A DNA stretch of 18,737 bases from Actinomycetes bacterium. Lineage in GTDB: Bacteria > Actinomycetota > Actinomycetes > Actinomycetales > Microbacteriaceae. Under the pieces are notes generated by a model. The model made no database searches. It saw only the letters and a program-made list of their open reading frames with translations, and was not told the origin of the DNA. Each line of letters starts with the position of its first letter. The first letter of the stretch is position 1. The stretch is from assembly GCA_023386675.1 (NCBI GenBank), contig JAEWJG010000346.1, positions 1-18,737 of the forward strand, given 5' to 3'. The translations under genes were made by a program, and so were the position numbers. Of this stretch, positions 14,601-18,737 are shown in pieces.

Positions 14601-14655
14601 GCCCCACGAACCCGGCGCGCGCCAGGGCGGTGAGGGAGAGCTGCGGCCGGGTCAC
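11632..14655 (-). CDS. glnE: Bifunctional glutamine synthetase adenylyltransferase/deadenylylase GlnE
   Basis: Adds AMP to a tyrosine of GlnA when nitrogen is plentiful and removes it when nitrogen is short. 1007 residues, normal for actinobacteria. Two nucleotidyltransferase domains are present: the N-terminal (deadenylylase) one with AVIGMGKAGARELNYLSDVDV (214-234; Asp231, Asp233) and the C-terminal (adenylylase) one with AVIGMGRFGGRELGFGSDADV (721-741; Asp738, Asp740). Each is followed by an RPEGK motif (283-287 in the first). Start is GTG at 14655, 10 bases after the glnA2 stop and without a clear ribosome binding site, so translation probably depends on coupling to glnA2. The substrate tyrosine is present in GlnA1 and absent from GlnA2. 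The gene order glnE-glnA2 matches M. tuberculosis. Confidence 0.97.
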   Translation of the reverse strand: MTRPQLSLTALARAGFVGLSAVRGELDELADLTGLDPEALTGAISVAADPDTALAWALRLVRQAPDRARARFATEEDARRLFRVIGASEGIAEFFLRQPDQLEALAHPASALPDADELRADLLDAVGAVDGLAADADERAWTALRIRYRRRLVQLAAFDLEQPDPVAGFDAVAAALSDLASAALEASLAVARRMTIGSGPGRYPEAQVRATPFAVIGMGKAGARELNYLSDVDVIFVTEGVESAGLEPGRAVDIATRLAMLTMRGIHEPAIEPGLWEVDPNLRPEGKDGALVRTLDSHLAYYDRWAKGWEFQALLKARPLAGGAALGARYVAALSPKVWSSASRENFVESVQRMRERVTDNIPDDEVHYQLKLGPGGLRDVEFTVQLLQLVHGQTDEEVRQRDTLSALAALAAQGYIGREESAAFSRDYRSLRLMEHRLQLRRLTRTHLMPRDEADVRILARATGLAPNADQLLTAWNEIKHRVRGLHERLFYRPLLSAVATTSVEDARLAGGVGLTSAQAEARLAAIGFRDPRGALAHIAALTAGVSRRATIQRHLLPVMLQWFADGPDPDYGLLTFRRLSEELGGTHWYLRMLRDSTGAAERLTRVLSGSRFAGELLGRIPESARWLESEDELRPRSAALLRDETAAILGRHESVDTAATALRAMRRREILRLAVSGILGFATIDELARGLSDVTENTIDGVLRAIRAARDDADQLEFAVIGMGRFGGRELGFGSDADVMYVFRPLAAEQEAANRAALAIVSELNRLTEDNRLPLDLDIGLRPEGKNGPPVRSLESYRAYYRRWSLTWEAQALLRARGVAGDASLLADFSDLADEVRYPASIGEQEVREVKRIKARVENERLPQGADPSRHLKLGRGSLSDVEWFVQLIQLEHAAAVPALRTPSTLDALSAAADHGFVSQEDAARLREAWIFASRTRSAMTLWTNKTADVLPSDRVALDGVARLMEYPPGSASRLEEDYLAVTRRARQVFERAFYGAPQRPTPTG

Positions 14656-14665
14656 GTCGGAGCGG

Positions 14666-16003
14666 TCAGAGGATCTCGAGGTTGGTCCGCAGCTCGAACG
14701 GGGTGACCTGCGCGCGGTACTCGGACCACTCGCGCCGCTTGTTGAGCAGCACGTAGTTGAAGGCCTGCTCCCCCAGAGTCTCCGCGACGAGCTCCGAGTC
14801 CTCCATCAACGAGATGGCATGGTCGAGGCTAGCCGGGAGCTGGTTGTAGCCGAGCGCACGACGCTCGCCGTCGGACAGGGCCCAGACATTGTCCTCCGCC
14901 TCCGGCGGGAGCTCGTACTGGCCCTCGATGCCCTTGAGCCCCGCCGCGAGAAGCAGCGAGAAGGCGAGGTAGGGGTTGGCGGCCGAGTCCATCGCACGGT
15001 ACTCGACGCGCGAGCTCTGCCCCTTGTTCGGCTTGTAGAGCGGGACGCGGACCAGCGCCGAACGGTTGTTGTGCCCCCAGCTGACGAAGCTGGGCGCCTC
15101 GTCGCCGCCCCACAGGCGCTTGTAGGAGTTGACGAACTGGTTGGTGACGGCGGTGATCTCGGGCGCGTGACGCAGGAGACCTGCGATGAAGTGACGGCCG
15201 ATCTTGGACAGCTGGTACTGCGCGCCCGGCTCGAAGAAGGCGTTGGTGTCGCCCTCGAACAGCGACATGTGCGTGTGCATCCCGGAGCCCGGGTGGCCCT
15301 GCAGCGGCTTCGGCATGAACGTCGCGTAGACGCCCTGCTCGATCGCGACCTCTTTGATGACCGTGCGGAAGGTCATGATGTTGTCGGCCGTGGTCAGCGC
15401 GTCGGCGTAGCGCAGGTCGATCTCGTTCTGGCCGGGACCGGCCTCGTGGTGGCTGAACTCGACGGAGATGCCGAGGTCTTCGAGCATCCGGACCGAGCGG
15501 CGGCGGAAGTCGTGGGCCGTGCCGCCCGGCACGTTGTCGAAGTAGCCGGCGGAGTCGACGGGCACGGGGCCCTCCTCGCCGAACGACGACGACTTGAGCA
15601 GGTAGAACTCGATCTCGGGATGCGTGTAGAAGGTGAAGCCGCGATCGGCCGCCTTCTCGAGCGTCCGCTTCAGCACGTTGCGCGGGTCGGACACGGCGGG
15701 CTGGCCGTCGGGCGTGGTGATGTCGCAGAACATGCGCGCGGTGGGGTCGACTTCGCCGCGCCACGGGAGGATCTGGAACGTCGTCGCATCCGGCAGTGCC
15801 AGCAGGTCGGACTCGTAGGCGCGGGTGAGGCCCTCGATCGCGGAACCGTCGAACCCGAGACCCTCGGTGAACGCGCCCTCGACCTCGGCCGGGGCGATCG
15901 CGACGGACTTCAGCGTGCCGACGACATCGGTGAACCAGAGCCTCACGAACTTGACGCCACGCTCCTCGATCGTGCGAAGAACGAAGTCGCGCTGCTTGTC
16001 CAT
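14666..16003 (-). CDS. glnA2: Glutamine synthetase GlnA2 (GSI-alpha type, not adenylylatable)
   Basis: 445 residues, the length of actinobacterial GlnA2 and about 30 shorter than GlnA1. The synthetase motifs are present: GFDGSAIEG (50-58), PEIEF (129-133), FMPKPLQGHPGSGMHTH (229-245) and NRSALVRVP (313-321). In the adenylylation loop the tyrosine is missing: the segment reads DNVWALSDGE (371-380). GlnA2 should therefore escape control by GlnE, although glnE is the next gene in the same operon. M. tuberculosis GlnA2 is reported to be dispensable and of minor activity; the physiological role here is open. ATG at 16003 is chosen for its ribosome binding site and the standard N-terminus; the open frame continues 24 codons upstream without support. 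Confidence 0.95.
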   Translation of the reverse strand: MDKQRDFVLRTIEERGVKFVRLWFTDVVGTLKSVAIAPAEVEGAFTEGLGFDGSAIEGLTRAYESDLLALPDATTFQILPWRGEVDPTARMFCDITTPDGQPAVSDPRNVLKRTLEKAADRGFTFYTHPEIEFYLLKSSSFGEEGPVPVDSAGYFDNVPGGTAHDFRRRSVRMLEDLGISVEFSHHEAGPGQNEIDLRYADALTTADNIMTFRTVIKEVAIEQGVYATFMPKPLQGHPGSGMHTHMSLFEGDTNAFFEPGAQYQLSKIGRHFIAGLLRHAPEITAVTNQFVNSYKRLWGGDEAPSFVSWGHNNRSALVRVPLYKPNKGQSSRVEYRAMDSAANPYLAFSLLLAAGLKGIEGQYELPPEAEDNVWALSDGERRALGYNQLPASLDHAISLMEDSELVAETLGEQAFNYVLLNKRREWSEYRAQVTPFELRTNLEIL

Positions 16004-16034
16004 CCTGGTCCTTTCCTCGGCCGGTTCCAGACTA
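16004..16034 (-). promoter_or_regulatory. glnA2 promoter -10 and ribosome binding site
   Basis: On the minus strand, TAGTCT (16034-16029) is followed by a predicted leader of about 19 bases carrying AAGGA (16013-16009), 5 bases before ATG 16003. This gives a conventional, led transcript for the glnA2-glnE operon. No GlnR-type box is seen here, in contrast to glnA. Confidence 0.5.
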
Positions 16035-16083
16035 GTGGAGAGGCGGGTGCGACGGCCGCCAGATCCGCCCCACACGCCGTCAC

Positions 16084-16095
16084 TAGACTGGCCGC
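16084..16095 (+). promoter_or_regulatory. Leaderless promoter -10 of panB
   Basis: TAGACT (16084-16089) ends 6 bases before ATG 16096. No Shine-Dalgarno sequence is present. It shares the 10 bases TAGACTGGCC with the lipB promoter. Confidence 0.6.
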
Positions 16096-16947
16096 ATGAG
16101 CGAGCAGTCTCCTGTGCCCTCCGTCCATCCGACGACCTCGTCGATGCAGTCGCTGAAACGGGTGCGGACGCGGCACTTCCAGGCGGCGAAGGAGGAGGGC
16201 GCTCCCTTCACGGGGCTCACCAGCTACGACATGCTGACCGCGCAGATCTTCGACGAGGCGGGCATCGACTTCCTGCTCGTCGGCGACTCGGCCGGCAACA
16301 ACGTGCTCGGCTACGACACGACGCTTCCCGTGACGATCGACGACCTCATCCCGCTGACCCGCGCTGTCGCCAAGGCGGTCAAGCGCGCCTTCGTGGTGGC
16401 GGACATGCCGTTCGGCTCCTACGAGACCGGGCCGCTGGAGGCGCTCCACACGGCCGTCCGCTTCATGAAGGAGACCGGCGCGCACGCGGTCAAGCTGGAG
16501 GGCGGCCGGCGCAGCGCCGAGCAGATCCAGCGGATCGTGGAGGCCGGCATCCCGGTCATGGCGCACATCGGCTTCACGCCGCAGAGCGAGCACGGCCTCG
16601 GCGGCCACCTGGTGCAGGGGCGCGGCGACGCGGCCGAGCAGGTGCTCGCCGACGCGCACGCGGTCGAGGAGGCCGGAGCGTTCGCGGTGGTGCTGGAGAT
16701 GGTGCCGGCGGAGGTCGCGAAGCGGGTCACCGCCGAGCTGCGCATCCCAACGATCAGCGTCGGCGCGGGTCCGCACACCGACGGCCAGCTGCTGGTCTGG
16801 ACCGACTGGGCCGGGCTCTCGACCGGACGCGTGCCGCGCTTCGTCAAGCAGTACGCCGACCTGAAGACGATCCTCGGCGATGCCGCCCGCGCCTACAAGG
16901 CGGATGTGCAGAACGGGTCGTTCCCCACCGAGGAGCACAGCTTCTGA
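16096..16947 (+). CDS. panB: 3-methyl-2-oxobutanoate hydroxymethyltransferase PanB
   Basis: First step of pantothenate (and so coenzyme A) synthesis: transfers a hydroxymethyl group from methylene-tetrahydrofolate to 2-oxoisovalerate. 283 residues, normal length. The TIM-barrel signatures are visible: LTSYDMLTAQ (41-50), VGDSAGN (62-68) with metal-binding Asp64, VADMPFGSY (101-109) with Asp103, AVKLEGG (131-137), IPVMAHIGFTPQS (152-164), the catalytic Glu201 in LEMVPAEV (200-207), and ISVGAGPHTDGQLLVWTD near the C-terminus. It diverges from glnA2 with 92 bases between start codons, and converges on the small SPOR-type gene with 19 bases between the ends. Confidence 0.97.
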   Translation: MSEQSPVPSVHPTTSSMQSLKRVRTRHFQAAKEEGAPFTGLTSYDMLTAQIFDEAGIDFLLVGDSAGNNVLGYDTTLPVTIDDLIPLTRAVAKAVKRAFVVADMPFGSYETGPLEALHTAVRFMKETGAHAVKLEGGRRSAEQIQRIVEAGIPVMAHIGFTPQSEHGLGGHLVQGRGDAAEQVLADAHAVEEAGAFAVVLEMVPAEVAKRVTAELRIPTISVGAGPHTDGQLLVWTDWAGLSTGRVPRFVKQYADLKTILGDAARAYKADVQNGSFPTEEHSF

Positions 16948-16966
16948 CGGCGGTGGCCGAGCTGGG

Positions 16967-17176
16967 TCAGCGGTTGTCCTCCGCGTCCTCCTCGGCCCAC
17001 TTGGCGGAGTTCTCGCGGAGCTTCTCGAGCGCGTGCTCGGCCTCCTCGCGGGTGTCGAACGGACCGACGCGGTTCGGCGCCGGCGACAGGAAGCCCTGCT
17101 CCACCTCGCCGGTCTTCATGTTGTACCAGTACTTGTGCTCGGCGTCCTGCTTGATGCCGTACTCGTCGCTCGTCAT
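16967..17176 (-). CDS. Small conserved acidic protein, SPOR-annotated type
   Basis: 69 residues, acidic and soluble, with no membrane segment. A central YWYNMKTGEVEQGF stretch (16-29) is followed by SPAPNRVGPFDTREEAEHALEKL (31-53) and an acidic tail. Short proteins with this pattern next to map in actinobacteria are usually annotated as SPOR-domain or hypothetical proteins. It is much shorter than, and lacks the export signal of, peptidoglycan-binding SPOR proteins, so a cell-wall role is doubtful. ATG 17176 is preceded by a leaderless-type -10. The gene diverges from map with only 12 bases between start codons. Confidence 0.8.
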   Translation of the reverse strand: MTSDEYGIKQDAEHKYWYNMKTGEVEQGFLSPAPNRVGPFDTREEAEHALEKLRENSAKWAEEDAEDNR

Positions 17177-17212
17177 AGAGTTGATCGTATGCCCAAGGAT
17201 TCCGCCGGTCAC
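17151..17212. promoter_or_regulatory. Interleaved divergent leaderless promoters of the SPOR-type gene and map
   Basis: Plus strand (map): TAGAGT at 17176-17181, 7 bases before ATG 17189; possible -35 TTGATG at 17151-17156, with a long 19-base spacer. Minus strand: TACGAT at 17189-17184, 7 bases before ATG 17176; -35 candidate GTGACC at 17212-17207 with a 17-base spacer. Each -10 touches the start codon of the opposite gene by one base, and each -35 candidate lies inside the opposite coding sequence. Confidence 0.6.
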
Positions 17213-18055
17213 CTCATCCCCGGCCGCGTCACGCCGATGCGCCCGGTGCCGAGCCGCATCCCGCGGCCGGAGTACGTGGGGCGCCCGGGGCCCGCGCCGT
17301 TCACCCGCGGCGACGTGTACACGCCGGACGAGGTGGAGCTGATCCGCGAGTCCGGACGGATCGCCGCGAAGGCGATCGCGCTGGTCGGCGAGAATGTGCG
17401 CCCCGGGGTCACGACCGAGGAGCTGGACGCGATCGGGCACGAGTTCCTGCTCGACCACGACGCGTACCCCTCCACGCTCGGCTACCGCGGCTTCACGAAG
17501 TCGATCTGCAGCTCGGTCAACGAGGTCGTCTGCCACGGCATCCCCGACGACACCGTGATCGACGAGGGCGACATCGTCAACATCGACATCACCGCGTACA
17601 AGAACGGCTTCCACGGGGACAGCAACCAGACCTTTATCGCCGGGATGGCGTCCGACGAGGTCACTCAGCTGGTCGACCGCACCCGCGAAGCGCTGAACCG
17701 CGGGATCAAGGCGGTCGCGCCCGGCCGCCAGGTCAACGTCATCGGACGCGCGATCGAGTCGTACGCGAAGCGCTTCGGCTACGGCGTGGTGCGCGACTTC
17801 ACCGGCCACGGCGTCGGCGCCGCCTTCCACACCGGGCTGATCATCCCCCACTACGACGCCGCGCCCGCCTACGACGACGTGATGGAGCCCGGGATGGTGT
17901 TCACCATCGAGCCGATGCTCACGCTGGGCACGCACGAGTGGGAGATGTGGGCCGACGACTGGACGGTCGTCACCCGCGACCGCAGCATCACGGCGCAGTT
18001 CGAGCACACGCTCGTGGTCACCGAGCGCGGCGCTGAAATCCTCACGCTCCCCTAA
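17189..18055 (+). CDS. map: Type I methionine aminopeptidase
   Basis: Removes the initiator methionine from new proteins; essential in most bacteria. 288 residues from ATG 17189; the frame is open upstream but only as a shadow of the opposite gene. All five metal ligands can be placed: Asp133 (NIDITA), Asp144 (FHGDSNQTF), His207 (GHGVGAAFH), Glu241 (FTIEPM) and Glu272 (QFEHTL), plus the substrate-binding His116 (VCHGIPD). A Pro-rich N-terminal extension of about 40 residues (TPMRPVPSRIPRPEYVG) marks the actinobacterial type Ic enzymes and may contact the ribosome. It is probably transcribed alone or with ppgK, which starts 45 bases after its stop. Confidence 0.97.
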   Translation: MPKDSAGHLIPGRVTPMRPVPSRIPRPEYVGRPGPAPFTRGDVYTPDEVELIRESGRIAAKAIALVGENVRPGVTTEELDAIGHEFLLDHDAYPSTLGYRGFTKSICSSVNEVVCHGIPDDTVIDEGDIVNIDITAYKNGFHGDSNQTFIAGMASDEVTQLVDRTREALNRGIKAVAPGRQVNVIGRAIESYAKRFGYGVVRDFTGHGVGAAFHTGLIIPHYDAAPAYDDVMEPGMVFTIEPMLTLGTHEWEMWADDWTVVTRDRSITAQFEHTLVVTERGAEILTLP

Positions 18056-18088
18056 CGCGCTGGACAGCGGCGACGGCCGTGGGCGCGG

Positions 18089-18100
18089 TAGATTCGAGGC
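18089..18100 (+). promoter_or_regulatory. Leaderless promoter -10 of ppgK
   Basis: TAGATT (18089-18094) ends 6 bases before ATG 18101. The GAGG within the 6 bases is too close to the ATG to act as a normal ribosome binding site. Confidence 0.5.
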
Positions 18101-18737
18101 ATGACTTCGCAGAAGCACGCGATCGGCATCGACATCGGCGGCACGGGGATCAAGGGGGGTCTGGTCGATCTGACGACCGGCGAGCTCCTCAGCGACCGGG
18201 TGAAGCTGCCCACCCCCGCGGGCGGGAAGCCCGACGACATCGTCGAGACGACGAAGGAGATCGTCGACCAGTTGGCCAAGGAGGAGCCGGAGGCGCCCGT
18301 CGGCGTGTGCTTCCCCGCCATCGTCAGCCACGGCGTCACCCTGTCCGCCGCCAACGTCGCCAAGGACTGGATCGGCCTGCACGCCGAGAACCTGTTCGAG
18401 AAGGCCCTCGGCCGCGACATCCACTTCGTCAACGACGCCGACGCCGCGGGTTACGCCGAGACACGGTTCGGCGCGGCCAAAGGCAAGGACGGCCTGGTCA
18501 TCATGACGACGCTCGGCACCGGGATCGGGTCGGCGCTGATCTACGACGGCATCCTCATCCCGAACGCGGAGCTCGGCCACCTCGAGATCGACGGGCACGA
18601 CGCGGAGTCCCGCGCCGCCTACTCCGCCAAGGAGCGCGAGGACATGAGCTGGGAGAAGTGGGCGAAGCGCCTGCAGAAGTACTACTCGACCGTCGAGTTC
18701 CTCTTCACCCCCGACCTGTTCATCGTCGGCGGCGGGG
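18101..18737 (+). CDS. ppgK: Polyphosphate glucokinase PpgK (ROK family), 3' truncated
   Basis: Phosphorylates glucose with inorganic polyphosphate, and usually also ATP; a hallmark of actinobacteria. 212 codons are visible and the gene runs off the window. ROK/hexokinase-fold motifs: the first phosphate loop DIGGTGIKGG (11-20), a central VNDADAAG with the catalytic Asp, the second phosphate loop TLGTGIGSAL, ELGHLEIDG, and the segment SWEKWAKRLQKYYSTVEFLFTPDLFIVGGG at the edge, typical of PpgK (the last is described by its extent, 18648 to 18737). The zinc-binding cysteines of ordinary ROK kinases are absent from the visible part, as is usual in PpgK. Start is ATG 18101, predicted leaderless. 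Confidence 0.94.
   Translation, partial: MTSQKHAIGIDIGGTGIKGGLVDLTTGELLSDRVKLPTPAGGKPDDIVETTKEIVDQLAKEEPEAPVGVCFPAIVSHGVTLSAANVAKDWIGLHAENLFEKALGRDIHFVNDADAAGYAETRFGAAKGKDGLVIMTTLGTGIGSALIYDGILIPNAELGHLEIDGHDAESRAAYSAKEREDMSWEKWAKRLQKYYSTVEFLFTPDLFIVGGG

Noticed and set aside
12694..14706. Long plus-strand open frame (670 codons) opposite glnE
   Set aside because: Shadow of glnE in high-GC DNA: low-complexity Arg/Gly/Gln-rich product, no domain, and the opposite strand encodes an intact conserved enzyme.
14384..16099. Plus-strand open frame opposite glnA2
   Set aside because: Antisense to a complete glutamine synthetase with all motifs; its product is low-complexity Val/Glu/Arg.
16967..18598. 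Long minus-strand open frame (543 codons) opposite map and ppgK
   Set aside because: Only its last 69 codons (from ATG 17176) look like a protein; the rest is antisense to map and ppgK and rich in Asp/Val/Arg, as expected of a shadow frame.
1..18737. CRISPR array, rRNA, tRNA, insertion sequence, integrase
   Set aside because: Reading both strands showed no regularly spaced repeats, no rRNA or tRNA signatures and no transposase or integrase motifs; this is by eye only and a dedicated scan could miss nothing large but might find small decayed pieces.

Overview
This is chromosomal DNA of a high-GC actinobacterium, most likely a Microbacteriaceae (Leifsonia-like) member. The core genes are very GC-rich (46 of 60 bases at 13681-13740, counted by hand), start with GTG as often as ATG, and follow the gene order known from Mycobacterium tuberculosis: E2 acyltransferase, lipB, lipA, DUF4191, RDD, glnA1, glnE, glnA2, panB. 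The family-level assignment is inferred from protein character and order only; no search was run.

Layout. 1-4943: 3' end of an E2 acyltransferase gene (sucB/dlaT type), a facing gene for a membrane-anchored pseudokinase-like protein, then lipB and lipA (start/stop overlap) and a two-helix membrane protein. This groups a lipoyl-carrying enzyme with the two enzymes that make its cofactor. 4968-6957: RDD membrane protein, divergent from glnA (glutamine synthetase I with an adenylylation tyrosine). A four-element GlnR-type operator lies between them. 11632-16003: glnA2 and glnE on the minus strand, a probable operon; GlnE adenylylates and deadenylylates GlnA. 16096-18737: panB, a small SPOR-annotated-type protein, map and the 5' part of ppgK.

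The accessory part is an island between the converging glnA and glnE genes (about 7205-11590). It is clearly richer in A/T (31 of 60 GC at 8281-8340). It carries two minus-strand genes: a DNA amino-methyltransferase, then an 859-residue protein joining a GHKL (MutL/Hsp90/MORC-like) ATPase to a C-terminal PD-(D/E)XK nuclease-like domain. I read this as a two-gene restriction-modification or defence module in which a GHKL ATPase replaces the usual helicase motor. Three GATC-containing interlocked palindromes sit just upstream of the methyltransferase. No integrase, transposase or tRNA is visible.

Regulation visible in the sequence: seven core genes have a TANNNT -10 hexamer ending 6-7 bases before the start codon and no usable Shine-Dalgarno sequence, which predicts leaderless mRNAs. 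glnA, glnA2 and the two island genes instead have recognisable ribosome binding sites. Two strong terminators (after sucB and glnA) lie inside the 3' ends of the opposing reading frames.
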